Source: CAZHNW01 sp942491575
Lineage (GTDB): Bacteria; Spirochaetota; UBA4802; UBA5550
DNA: 64,000 bases
Direction: 5' to 3'
Assembly (NCBI GenBank): GCA_942491575.1
Contig: CALOBT010000031.1
Coordinates: 992,001-1,056,000, forward strand
A program made the position numbers and the translations under genes. Below the pieces are notes generated by a model. The model searched no databases, was not told the DNA's origin, and worked only from the letters and a program-made list of their open reading frames with translations. This document shows positions 1-7,912 of the stretch, piece by piece (the stretch's first letter is position 1; every line of letters starts with the position of its first letter).

Positions 1-149
1 TTAGTGACAGGACTATGTATCTTAATGCCAGGGCTGACCATAATTTTATAATCAGCAGAAATGTTTCCCTTGTGGCGACATATGATTTTGTAAGGATGTA
101 TGACCGTATATTGCATGGTATCTCCATCAGCGGTAATTATTATTTTTAG
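1..149 (+). CDS. C-terminal end of an outer-membrane protein (5' end outside window)
   Basis: The frame starting at base 3 is open from the window edge to a TAG at 147-149 and encodes about 48 residues. It ends in alternating polar and hydrophobic residues and a terminal Phe (…SGNYYF), the usual C-terminal signature of a Gram-negative outer-membrane beta-barrel recognised by BamA. The next gene starts 8 bases after the stop, so the two are probably co-transcribed. The family cannot be named from this fragment. Confidence 0.5.
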   Translation, partial: SDRTMYLNARADHNFIISRNVSLVATYDFVRMYDRILHGISISGNYYF

Positions 150-157
150 GATTTTTT

Positions 158-967
158 ATGAAGCCTCATAATAAAAAAATACTACCGGTTATTATTTTTC
201 TGGTTGTTTCATATGGGGGCTGCATCAGCACTATTCTATTCCAGCCGGATAGAAAAATTCACAGTACGCCCTCTTCTATAAATTTAAAATTTAAAGAATA
301 TTCATTTTACAGTGACAGCAATAACAGGATTAACAGTTGGTGGATTCCTGCTCAAGAATCAAAATATACTGTCCTGTTCTGCCACGGGAATGGAGGGAAT
401 ATATCTCATCGGCTAAGAACGATTCAGATTCTGCATGAGATGAATCTAAACGTATTTATCTTCGATTATTCCGGTTATGGTAAGAGTGAAGGGAGCCCCT
501 CCGAGAAGGAAACCTACAGGGATGCCGTGGCTGCCTGGAATTTTCTGGTAAATAATTGTAGAATTAAACCTGCTGAAATTATTATCTGGGGACGCTCCCT
601 TGGGGGTGCGGTTGCAGTAAAGCTGGCTTCTGGCAAAAAACCGGCAGCACTTGTTGTAGAATCTTCATTTTCAACCCTAGAAAAAGTTGTCGATGACCAT
701 ACATCCTGTCTTTTTAAGCCACTGGGAGCCGGTGGGAAATATCGGAGTATCGAGGAGATTGGTAAAATTAATGCACCTGTGTGTATAATCCACAGCAGAG
801 ATGATGAGGTAATCCCTTACTATCATGGGGAACTGCTTTTCAGGGCCGCAGCAGGTCAAAAGAAGTTTGTAATTATTTCAGGATCACATAATCGTGGTTT
901 TTACAAATCACGTCAATGGTATGTCTCAAATATTAATGAATTCATCGCATCAATAAAGACCCGATAA
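158..967 (+). CDS. Alpha/beta hydrolase, BEM46/ABHD13-like, predicted lipoprotein
   Basis: This 269-residue serine hydrolase has an alpha/beta-hydrolase fold. The oxyanion-side motif CHGNGGN is near residue 75, the nucleophile elbow GRSLGG near 145, a candidate catalytic Asp in HSRDDEVIP near 213, and a candidate His in GSHNRGF near 243. A hydrophobic N-terminus ending in VSYGGC around residue 22 resembles a lipobox, so the enzyme is probably anchored facing the periplasm. Known relatives are small esterases or peptidases of uncertain substrate. An AGGA ribosome-binding site lies in the gap after the preceding outer-membrane protein gene. A secreted hypothetical protein follows 11 bases downstream. 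Confidence 0.75.
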   Translation: MKPHNKKILPVIIFLVVSYGGCISTILFQPDRKIHSTPSSINLKFKEYSFYSDSNNRINSWWIPAQESKYTVLFCHGNGGNISHRLRTIQILHEMNLNVFIFDYSGYGKSEGSPSEKETYRDAVAAWNFLVNNCRIKPAEIIIWGRSLGGAVAVKLASGKKPAALVVESSFSTLEKVVDDHTSCLFKPLGAGGKYRSIEEIGKINAPVCIIHSRDDEVIPYYHGELLFRAAAGQKKFVIISGSHNRGFYKSRQWYVSNINEFIASIKTR

Positions 968-978
968 GGAACATTCTG

Positions 979-1560
979 ATGAAAAAAATTATTAGCATTG
1001 CAATTATATTTTTTACTGCAATTATTCCCGGAATTTCATCCGAAAAGTCTTCCCCCCTTGAAATCCCCATGCTTGCCCTGAAGGCACTGGGGGAGAGCAG
1101 GGTTGAGGATTGCCGCTACTGTGTAGAAAACTTTGAAAAGCGTTCCTTTCGTATCTTAAACGGATATTTTAAGCCAGGCAGGGTTTTTGTTTTTAAAGGG
1201 AAGAACCTGTTGTTAAGGAATGGCCGCTGCAAAAAGGGTGAATTGCTTTCCTCTCTGTATATTAAGAATGAAAATGGCAGAAGTGGTAAAGGGTTGATCT
1301 ATGAGTTTCCCCTGATTTCGTTTTACTTCCACACCCTAAAACATCATCATGCTGGGGTTGGTAAAGATATATTTACCGAAGCTTCGGTCGATTCTGTATA
1401 CCTTGAGAAAAGGGATACAGGGAAAAAATGCTTTGAAGCCAGAATCAAAATTGTTAAATATCCTTATGGTAACGGTGACTCATTTATTTTTTACAGAAAA
1501 AGGAATGTTGTTCAGATTCATTGCATTGTAGAAGAATTGAAAGTTCATCCCTGCCGGTAA
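979..1560 (+). CDS. Secreted protein of unknown function
   Basis: I do not recognise this 193-residue protein. It starts with a clear signal peptide (Lys-Lys, then a hydrophobic stretch, cleavage likely near ISS-EK around residue 21). The mature part contains a CRYC pair near residue 46 and one further Cys near 81, then alternating charged and hydrophobic segments suggesting a small beta-rich periplasmic protein. An AAGGAA ribosome-binding site precedes the ATG. It directly follows the predicted lipoprotein hydrolase and is probably in the same transcript. Confidence 0.5.
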   Translation: MKKIISIAIIFFTAIIPGISSEKSSPLEIPMLALKALGESRVEDCRYCVENFEKRSFRILNGYFKPGRVFVFKGKNLLLRNGRCKKGELLSSLYIKNENGRSGKGLIYEFPLISFYFHTLKHHHAGVGKDIFTEASVDSVYLEKRDTGKKCFEARIKIVKYPYGNGDSFIFYRKRNVVQIHCIVEELKVHPCR

Positions 1561-1703
1561 ATAAACCTGAGCGGCTCTTTGAAACAGGCCTGAAAAAAAT
1601 TGTTGCAAAAATTCCCCTTACTGCATACATGTGACCAGATGCCATAATTTTTCATTTTGTTTAATTTGTGGTATGTTAAAAAAATAAATTCAATCAGGGA
1701 TAG

Positions 1704-1931
1704 ATGATGACCAAGACCAAAAAAAAATTTAAGGTCGTTGTCCGCCAACAAAACTGTAAAGGCTGCAACCTCTGTATAGAATTCTGCAAACAGCAGGTTC
1801 TGATATCTTCTGAAAATCTCAACACTATGGGTTACAACTACGCAGAGCCGGTTAACCAGGAAGCCTGTGTTGGCTGTATGGTTTGTGCTCAGGTCTGTCC
1901 TGATGTTGTAATAGAGGTGTACAGTGAGTAA
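1704..1931 (+). CDS. korD: 2-oxoacid:ferredoxin oxidoreductase, delta (ferredoxin-like) subunit
   Basis: A 75-residue protein with two [4Fe-4S] motifs of CxxCxxCxxxC type (CKGCNLCIEFC near residues 18-28 and CVGCMVCAQVC near 57-67). It is the electron-transfer subunit of the thiamine-dependent 2-oxoacid oxidoreductase encoded by the next three genes and would pass electrons from the oxidative decarboxylation to soluble ferredoxin. Two ATGs stand side by side at 1704 and 1707. The stop overlaps the GTG start of the alpha-subunit gene by 8 bases, which indicates translational coupling. Confidence 0.9.
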   Translation: MMTKTKKKFKVVVRQQNCKGCNLCIEFCKQQVLISSENLNTMGYNYAEPVNQEACVGCMVCAQVCPDVVIEVYSE

Positions 1932-2985
1932 AGTCTTTATAAGCGGAAACCACACCTTTGCCGAAGCTGCCATTCGTGCCGGATGCCATTGTTATTTCGG
2001 CTACCCAATTACTCCTCAAAATGAACTCGGTGAATACATGGCGGCCAATCTGCGAAAAGCAGGCGGTGTTTTCGTACAGTCTGAAAGCGAAACAGCAGCC
2101 ATCAATATGGTAATCGGCGCAGCCGCCACGGGGGTGAGGGTTATGACATCTTCATCCAGTCCCGGGATCAGTCTGAAGCAGGAGGGTATGTCCTTCCTTG
2201 CCGGATTTGAGCTGCCTGCAGTTGTTGTAAATGTCATGCGGGGCGGCCCTGGACTCGGAAATATTGCACCCGCGCAGGGGGATTACTTCCAGGCAACGCG
2301 AGGCGGCGGTCACGGTGATTACAGGCATCCGGTTTTTGCTCCTGACTCCGTACAGGAAATAGCCGACCTGACCTATCACGCCTTCGATGTAGCAGACCGG
2401 TATCGTACACCGGTAATGCTTCTCGGTGACGGAATGATGGGGCAGATGAAGGAACCCGTCGTATTCCCTGATAAAATTGAAAATATTCCCGAAAAGAAAT
2501 GGGCCCTCACTGGAATGGGGGACGGACCAAGCCGTTATATGGCTTCCCTGATTCTCGATCCCAATGAAATGGAACGGCATAACTGGAAACTTTATCGGAA
2601 ATATCAGCAGATAGAAGAAAATGAGATAATGTATGAGGAATACATGCTTGATGATGCCGAAGTAGCGGTAATCGCCTACGGTACAACTGCAAGAATCGCC
2701 AAGGGTGCATTGAACCGGGTGCGCAAGGAGGGGCTAAAAGTTGGACTGCTTCGACCGATATCTCTATGGCCTTTCCCCACAGAGGCTGTCAAAAATCTGG
2801 CGCGCCGTGTAAAGAATATCATTGTATACGAAATGAGCACGGGACAGATGGTTGAAGATGTCAGACTGGCAGTGGAGGGTGAAGCAAATATCACATTCCA
2901 TGGTCGTCCCGGCGGTGTAATTCCGACTCCGGCGGAATTTGCTCGAATTATTTATCGCGAATATCAGAAAACACAGGCAAAGTAA
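1924..2985 (+). CDS. korA: 2-oxoacid:ferredoxin oxidoreductase, alpha subunit (KorA/VorB type)
   Basis: This 353-residue subunit contains the pyrimidine-binding domain of thiamine-pyrophosphate oxidoreductases (FGYPITPQNE near residue 26, a conserved stretch with SESETAAINM near 53) followed by the transketolase C-terminal-like domain (LRPISLWPFP near 276). With korB, korC and korD it forms an enzyme that decarboxylates a 2-oxoacid to an acyl-CoA and reduces ferredoxin. The sequence style fits either 2-oxoglutarate or branched-chain 2-oxoisovalerate (VorB) enzymes; sequence alone does not settle the substrate. The start is a GTG inside the end of korD, and korB follows after 2 bases. Confidence 0.88.
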   Translation: MSKVFISGNHTFAEAAIRAGCHCYFGYPITPQNELGEYMAANLRKAGGVFVQSESETAAINMVIGAAATGVRVMTSSSSPGISLKQEGMSFLAGFELPAVVVNVMRGGPGLGNIAPAQGDYFQATRGGGHGDYRHPVFAPDSVQEIADLTYHAFDVADRYRTPVMLLGDGMMGQMKEPVVFPDKIENIPEKKWALTGMGDGPSRYMASLILDPNEMERHNWKLYRKYQQIEENEIMYEEYMLDDAEVAVIAYGTTARIAKGALNRVRKEGLKVGLLRPISLWPFPTEAVKNLARRVKNIIVYEMSTGQMVEDVRLAVEGEANITFHGRPGGVIPTPAEFARIIYREYQKTQAK

Positions 2986-2987
2986 TT

Positions 2988-3740
2988 ATGGAACTGCTGA
3001 ATAAATGGCCCAGGTATTATAAGAAGGACGTAGTGACCCACTATTGTCCAGGGTGCGGTCACGGTATAGTGCACCGTATCGTGGCAGAACTTCTTGAAGA
3101 AATGGATCTGGGCAAGAGGGCAATCTGCGTTAATCCCGCAGGGTGCGCCGTTCTTGCCTATAAATATTTTAACATTGACACACTCGAATCCGCCCATGGA
3201 AGAGGAACCGCAATGGCCACGGGAATCAAACGGGCGAGACCTGATAAGTTTGTTTTTACCTATCAGGGTGACGGGGACCTCTCTGCGATAGGTACCGCGG
3301 AAACTGTTCATTCCGCAAACCGTGGTGAGCATTTTACAGTCATCTTTATAAATAACGCAGTATATGGAATGACTGGGGGCCAGATGGCTCCCACTACACT
3401 TCCGGGTCAGAAAACTACCACGTCTCCCTATGGCAGGGATCCCGAGTTTGAGGGCTATCCCCTTCATATAACGGATGTGGTGGCAAGTTTTCCAGGTGTC
3501 GCTTACGCAGAACGTGTTTCTGTCAGCACTCCCGGTGGAATAAGGAAGACAAAAAAGGCTATCAGGACAGCATTCCAGACACAGGTTGATGGTAAGGGAT
3601 ATTCAATTATTGAAGTACTCTCTCCATGTCCCACAAACTGGAAGATGTCACCCGTAGAGTCCTTCAAGTGGGTTGATGATGTGATGCAACTGGAATTCCC
3701 CCTGGGAGTTCTTACGGATAAAAGAGGAGACGATAAATAG
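2988..3740 (+). CDS. korB: 2-oxoacid:ferredoxin oxidoreductase, beta (TPP-binding) subunit
   Basis: A 250-residue thiamine-pyrophosphate-binding subunit. The Fe-S/TPP-associated CPGCGHG is near residue 20, and the GDGD...N motif that binds Mg-TPP (QGDGDLSAIG, then INNAVYGMTGGQ about 27 residues on) is near 95-130. It is the catalytic partner of the alpha subunit. Spacing to the neighbours is minimal (2 bases upstream, directly abutting korC downstream), so the four genes form one compact operon in the order D-A-B-C. Confidence 0.9.
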   Translation: MELLNKWPRYYKKDVVTHYCPGCGHGIVHRIVAELLEEMDLGKRAICVNPAGCAVLAYKYFNIDTLESAHGRGTAMATGIKRARPDKFVFTYQGDGDLSAIGTAETVHSANRGEHFTVIFINNAVYGMTGGQMAPTTLPGQKTTTSPYGRDPEFEGYPLHITDVVASFPGVAYAERVSVSTPGGIRKTKKAIRTAFQTQVDGKGYSIIEVLSPCPTNWKMSPVESFKWVDDVMQLEFPLGVLTDKRGDDK

Positions 3741-4280
3741 ATGCTGGTTAAAATATTAAATGCCGGTTCCGGAGGGCAGGGTGTCCTGACTCTGGGAAAC
3801 ATTCTCGGTAATGCAGCCATGCTGGCAGACTATAATGTAACGTATCTGCCTGAGTATGGCGCAGCCGTCAGGGGGGGGACCGCCAACTGTACAGTCTGTA
3901 TTTCTGATCAGGAGATTGCATCTCCCATTGCCTCAGCACCGGATGTGATTCTGGCAATGAACCAACCTTCTGTTACCAAGTTTATCAGCCGGCTCCTTCC
4001 CGGCGGGCAGATGATATATAATTCAAGCCTCGTTGATGATGTTCCGGTGAGGGGTGACCTGGATATCTACTCGATTGCTGCAAATGATATAGCCACAAAA
4101 TTGGGAAACAGCAGATCAGCTAATATGGTTGCCCTCGGAGCGTTGATAAAACACCTTCACTTTCTGGACATGAAAATAATTCATGAAAGTATTGATATGC
4201 TTCTGGGATCGAAGAAAAAACTGGTTGAGATCAGTAAAGTCGCACTCCAGGCAGGTTTTGACAGCTATTCTCCAAAATAG
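3741..4280 (+). CDS. korC: 2-oxoacid:ferredoxin oxidoreductase, gamma subunit
   Basis: This 179-residue protein matches the gamma subunit of ferredoxin-dependent 2-oxoacid oxidoreductases. It opens with the typical GSGGQGVLTLG motif near residue 9, followed by YLPEYGAAVRGGTANCTVCIS near 37, a hallmark of this subunit. It is the fourth gene of the kor operon, starts directly after the korB stop, and completes the enzyme. An ACT-domain protein follows 55 bases later. Confidence 0.88.
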   Translation: MLVKILNAGSGGQGVLTLGNILGNAAMLADYNVTYLPEYGAAVRGGTANCTVCISDQEIASPIASAPDVILAMNQPSVTKFISRLLPGGQMIYNSSLVDDVPVRGDLDIYSIAANDIATKLGNSRSANMVALGALIKHLHFLDMKIIHESIDMLLGSKKKLVEISKVALQAGFDSYSPK

Positions 4281-4335
4281 TTGTCAACCGACATAATTTT
4301 AATTATAGTTATATATAGAGCTAGAGAGGTTTGAT

Positions 4336-4764
4336 ATGCCGATAACACAGGTTTCAGTAGCCGTTGAAAATAAACCGGGTAAATTGTTAGAAATAACCGA
4401 GATTCTTGAACTGGAAAATATTAATATAAAGGCAGTGATGGCCTCATCCGTATTAAGCCCGGTACAGCTGCATTTAATAGTAGATGATCCGGACCGCTGC
4501 GTGAATATCCTCAAAGGGAAAGAAATGCAGGTGGAGACGAAAGAAGTAATTGCCGTCGCCACACCAGATCATCCCGGTGGATTCAACGCGGTACTCAGGC
4601 CTCTAACCGAGGCTGAAATAAACATTGAAGCACTATATCCTTTTATCCTGTTAAAAGGAAGTGAGGCAATCGTAATTCTTGAAGTTGACAATATTGCTAA
4701 AGCCAAGGAAGTACTGAAGAAAAACTGGGTGAAGACTTACAGTACCGAAATTTATAAATCTTAA
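4336..4764 (+). CDS. Tandem ACT-domain regulatory protein
   Basis: A 142-residue protein built from two ACT-like modules of about 70 residues: the first opens with VAVENKPGKLLEITEIL, the second starts near residue 77 with DHPGGFNAVLRPLTEAEI. ACT domains bind amino acids and often act as allosteric sensors. In many anaerobes such stand-alone ACT proteins lie beside 2-oxoacid oxidoreductase or aryl-CoA ligase genes, which agrees with its place directly after korC. It has an AGAGAGG ribosome-binding site. A strong terminator 38 bases downstream ends the operon. The ligand is unknown. Confidence 0.8.
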   Translation: MPITQVSVAVENKPGKLLEITEILELENINIKAVMASSVLSPVQLHLIVDDPDRCVNILKGKEMQVETKEVIAVATPDHPGGFNAVLRPLTEAEINIEALYPFILLKGSEAIVILEVDNIAKAKEVLKKNWVKTYSTEIYKS

Positions 4765-4802
4765 GCGGTGCAACGCCGCCGTCAGATTTCTTCATCCTGT
4801 GT

Positions 4803-4839
4803 AAGGCCGATGCTCCCGCGGAGTATATCGGCCTTTTTG
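4803..4839 (+). terminator. Intrinsic terminator of the kor operon
   Basis: A perfect 9-bp stem (AAGGCCGAT at 4803-4811 with ATCGGCCTT at 4827-4835), a 15-base loop and a run of five T at 4834-4838. It lies 38 bases after the ACT-domain gene. Confidence 0.85.
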
Positions 4840-4984
4840 TTTTGAATGACAGCAATTTCCAGACAACAGGCTGAAGGCCTTCGTGGCAGACTGGAAAAGA
4901 ACAATTGATTTAATCCCGCCGGTGCTAGTGGAGTATTTGCCTTAGACTTCCCCCTGATCATCTATTAAATATTTTCATTTATAA

Positions 4985-5014
4985 TTGACATTTACTGATT
5001 TAATGTCATATTAA
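4985..5014 (+). promoter_or_regulatory. Sigma70-type promoter of the cNMP-binding protein gene
   Basis: TTGACA at 4985-4990 and TATTAA at 5009-5014 with an 18-base spacer, about 30 bases upstream of the ATG at 5044, which has a GAGGAGAT ribosome-binding site. Confidence 0.6.
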
Positions 5015-5043
5015 AGGACTGCGTAACTCAGAGGAGATATTTT

Positions 5044-5703
5044 ATGACATTGATTGATTGGATCGGGAGCGGTTTTGGATGTAATTCATCCTGGGCAGAA
5101 ATAATCGGCTACATGGCCTCACTGCTCGTGGCCTCAAGTTTTTACATGAAAACCATTATCCCTCTTCGTATTTTTGCCATTGCCAGCAACATTGCATTTA
5201 TTATCTACGGCTATGCATGCGGGCTGGTGCCGGTTCTGGTGCTGCACCTCTTTCTTTTTCCACTGAATATTATACGTTTGAAGCAGATGCAGAAATTAAT
5301 CAAGGATGTGAACAGGGCATCCCAGGAAAATGTATCCATGGAAGCCCTGGTCCCCTATATGACATTGAAACGCTATAAAAAGGGTGATACTATTTTCAGC
5401 CGTGGAGAAAAGGCGGATCTTATGTACTATATCTCCAGTGGAACGGTTCGCATCACCGGTCTTGATCTTACCGTATCTGACGGAGAGATTATCGGGGAAA
5501 TGGGGGTGTTCTCTCCCTTCAAAGAGCGGACCGATTCTGCGGTTGCCGAAACCGATCTTGAGGTGTATTTCATTAACGAGGATAAAATGCAGCAGCTGTA
5601 TTATCAGAACCCGCAATTCGGTTTTCACCTGATAAAATTGCTGACAAAACGGTTTATTATTAATTACACGAAGGGATACCGTCATATTGAGGAAGATGAA
5701 TAG
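5044..5703 (+). CDS. Membrane protein with YgjV-like N-terminus and cyclic-nucleotide-binding domain
   Basis: This 219-residue protein joins two parts. Residues about 15-80 hold two to three hydrophobic segments in a pattern like the small YgjV-type inner-membrane proteins. Residues about 105-210 form a cyclic-nucleotide-binding domain, with the phosphate-binding cassette seen as GEIIGEMGVF...ERTDSAV near 150-170; the Glu and Arg expected to contact cNMP are present. There is no DNA-binding domain, so it is not a CRP-type regulator; a membrane-bound nucleotide sensor is the simplest reading. It has its own promoter and runs towards a convergent gene. Confidence 0.7.
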   Translation: MTLIDWIGSGFGCNSSWAEIIGYMASLLVASSFYMKTIIPLRIFAIASNIAFIIYGYACGLVPVLVLHLFLFPLNIIRLKQMQKLIKDVNRASQENVSMEALVPYMTLKRYKKGDTIFSRGEKADLMYYISSGTVRITGLDLTVSDGEIIGEMGVFSPFKERTDSAVAETDLEVYFINEDKMQQLYYQNPQFGFHLIKLLTKRFIINYTKGYRHIEEDE

Positions 5704-5733
5704 GCCCCCCCTCATCCGGTATTACATTCGTGA

Positions 5734-7881
5734 CTACTTTTCTTCTCCCCCCCATTTAATGCCACCGTCATTCATCCAGTCGAGGACCTTTTTGGACACA
5801 GATTTTTCATACTCTTCGGGCAGAACTGCTTTGTAGAAAGCCCCCATGGAGGTGTCTACATTGTCCAGTCCCTCAAAAAAACTATCCACCTTTTCGAGGT
5901 AGCCGCTGTTCTCAAGAAAACTGCCGGAGAGAATTGCCTCCCAGGTCCCTTTTGCGGTATCTGTTGTCTTTTTTTTAAAATATTCTCCGATTCTTTCTTT
6001 ATAGGTTTTGTATTCGATTTCATCATTCTCGTTATTAAGTTTACCCAGTAATTGTTTGTAATATTTTATCTTCAGATCAATTTGAATGAATTCCTGGTCC
6101 AGTTTGTCTATATTCTTTTTAAACTCTCTGTAGTTCTGCATGGAAGTCTTAAAGTACTTTTCAGCGTTTTGAAATTTCAGCCTGCCTGCAAGTTTTGAAG
6201 CCTTCGTGTTGGCCCATTTCTGGAAATTGTCTTCCATTCTTCCAAAAACATTATTCATCTGATCCTTGTATTTTAATCTCCAACGGAGCCAGACCCTCCG
6301 CGCCTGTTTGGCCTTATCAATTTCAATTTCAAGCCTTGCAGGATTGTGGATAGCCCCCTTCATCGCTGCTACCGCAACCTTTACATCCAGCAGTGCCTGC
6401 TCGACTTTGCTTTTATTTGCCCTGAAATTTTTAAATATGCCGTGGGCAATTCTCAGTGTGCCTGTGATTTCCTTTACGATCGATCCCAGATCTGTCCCCT
6501 GGGATAAACCGGCCTTTACGCCGAACATTGTCCAGCTGAATGTCTGTTTAGCCATATCCCCCAGGAGTTGTTTCTTCAGCCTTGTGCCTTCTTTCCGGGA
6601 ATCAGCATGCATTTTATAACGCATTCTTCTGTCCATGGCTGATTTTTTCTGTTTTTCCTTCTCGCTTAGACTTGCCTCTACAGCTTTTTGTGATTGTCCG
6701 TACTTCAGTTTGAGCAATATATAGTTTTTAAGTGTATCTGAACTTTCCCTGTCAAAACCCTTGAAGGCGCTGTTGATTTCAGCACTGTAGTCTTTCAGGC
6801 ATTTGTCAATATCAGGCTCTACCTCTTTGACAGAGGAAACACCCGGTTTATTTAATACATTGCTGCTGAGGCAGTTTTCGTAATTTGAAATTTTTTCATT
6901 GATATCCTGTTTCAAAAGTTTCATTCTCGACTTGATCTTATCTGCACCCTTCTTTGCCAGGCGCATCCTGTCCAGCACCTCCTGTGACATTTGCACAGTG
7001 GGGGCCTTGTAGTCCTCAACGAACTTTATAATCTTATTATAAAATTCTGTTCGATATTCTTTGAATGCAAAATTCATTGAAGCCAGGTATTTATTTCTGA
7101 ATTTGCCGAACTGGTCGTGATAGATTCTATCTCCGTAAAACTGGACTGCGTAAACGGTTTTTTTTCTGCTTCTTAGAAATGCATAATAAAGGGGGTCGTC
7201 GCCTTTTCCCGGTTCTTCCGGTTTATCTCCACAGACTTTTTTATCCTCGCTATGCTGTTCTATGGAAAGTGTTGAGGCGGAGCCCTTTACAGGCTTTAAA
7301 TCTTTTGCGGGATCAAAACTGTAGCTGTATTGTTCGCGGGCGCATTTTTTGCATTTCTCTGAAATGCATTTCCTGGTAAGACGATTCTGCAGGTATTTTT
7401 TCAGCACCTCATCATTAAAATGCCATATTTTGATTTGGCCTGTTCCGGTGGGCATCTTTAATCTTCTGAAGAATGATTTTACCTTGTCCTTGAAGCCAAG
7501 TACCCGGTCCTTATCTTTCGCCAGTTTTTCATCCACGGTTCGGTCTACTACTTTAGAGCCGGGTATTTTAGTTTTACCCTTTTGTTTGGTTTCACCTTTC
7601 TTTAATCCCTGCAGGCCCCTTTGAAATGATTTGTCCACCAGTTGACTTTTCAGGGCGTCTTCGTCGAATATGTCATACTTTATCACTACCTTTTGTTTTG
7701 AAACTTTTTTCAGGGGAAGTAACTTGGATCTTCTTTCCCATTGATATTCCCATCCGTCACTGTTGCTGTCTTTCTTGCTCCACCAGGCATTTGACTGAAT
7801 TTCAGAAAATCCAATTATAAGTAAAATAGCCGCTATAATTTTTGTATGCTGAAGCCGGGATCGGTTATTTCTGGGTATCAT
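5734..7881 (-). CDS. Large secreted, predominantly helical protein encoded after a MACPF-like gene
   Basis: I do not recognise this 715-residue protein. A hydrophobic segment near residues 13-31 looks like a signal peptide or anchor. Most of the rest is charged and predicted helical, with likely coiled coils near residues 310-345, 485-560 and 580-630. Between them, around 440-480, is a less charged stretch (TFSWTMFGVKAGL, then GSIVKEITG) that could be a membrane-interacting hairpin. A CxxxCxxC cluster lies near residue 172. The gene follows the MACPF-like gene at 7913-9319 by 31 bases with an AAGGAAG ribosome-binding site, so the two are probably made together. Helical pore-forming toxin partners have a similar architecture, but no family motif proves this. 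Confidence 0.45.
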   Translation of the reverse strand: MIPRNNRSRLQHTKIIAAILLIIGFSEIQSNAWWSKKDSNSDGWEYQWERRSKLLPLKKVSKQKVVIKYDIFDEDALKSQLVDKSFQRGLQGLKKGETKQKGKTKIPGSKVVDRTVDEKLAKDKDRVLGFKDKVKSFFRRLKMPTGTGQIKIWHFNDEVLKKYLQNRLTRKCISEKCKKCAREQYSYSFDPAKDLKPVKGSASTLSIEQHSEDKKVCGDKPEEPGKGDDPLYYAFLRSRKKTVYAVQFYGDRIYHDQFGKFRNKYLASMNFAFKEYRTEFYNKIIKFVEDYKAPTVQMSQEVLDRMRLAKKGADKIKSRMKLLKQDINEKISNYENCLSSNVLNKPGVSSVKEVEPDIDKCLKDYSAEINSAFKGFDRESSDTLKNYILLKLKYGQSQKAVEASLSEKEKQKKSAMDRRMRYKMHADSRKEGTRLKKQLLGDMAKQTFSWTMFGVKAGLSQGTDLGSIVKEITGTLRIAHGIFKNFRANKSKVEQALLDVKVAVAAMKGAIHNPARLEIEIDKAKQARRVWLRWRLKYKDQMNNVFGRMEDNFQKWANTKASKLAGRLKFQNAEKYFKTSMQNYREFKKNIDKLDQEFIQIDLKIKYYKQLLGKLNNENDEIEYKTYKERIGEYFKKKTTDTAKGTWEAILSGSFLENSGYLEKVDSFFEGLDNVDTSMGAFYKAVLPEEYEKSVSKKVLDWMNDGGIKWGGEEK

Positions 7882-7912
7882 AGCTTAAACTTCCTTACCC
7901 CCGGGTACCCGG

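Noticed and set aside
5734..7881. Definite alpha-pore-forming toxin
   Set aside because: Only general architecture (coiled coils around a less charged segment) fits; no family motif is visible. Kept as a hypothesis.
7901..7912. Palindrome CCGGGTACCCGG as an operator or terminator
   Set aside because: It is only 12 bases, lies between the co-transcribed paralogue A and helical-protein genes, and has no T run. It may be chance or a minor RNA hairpin.
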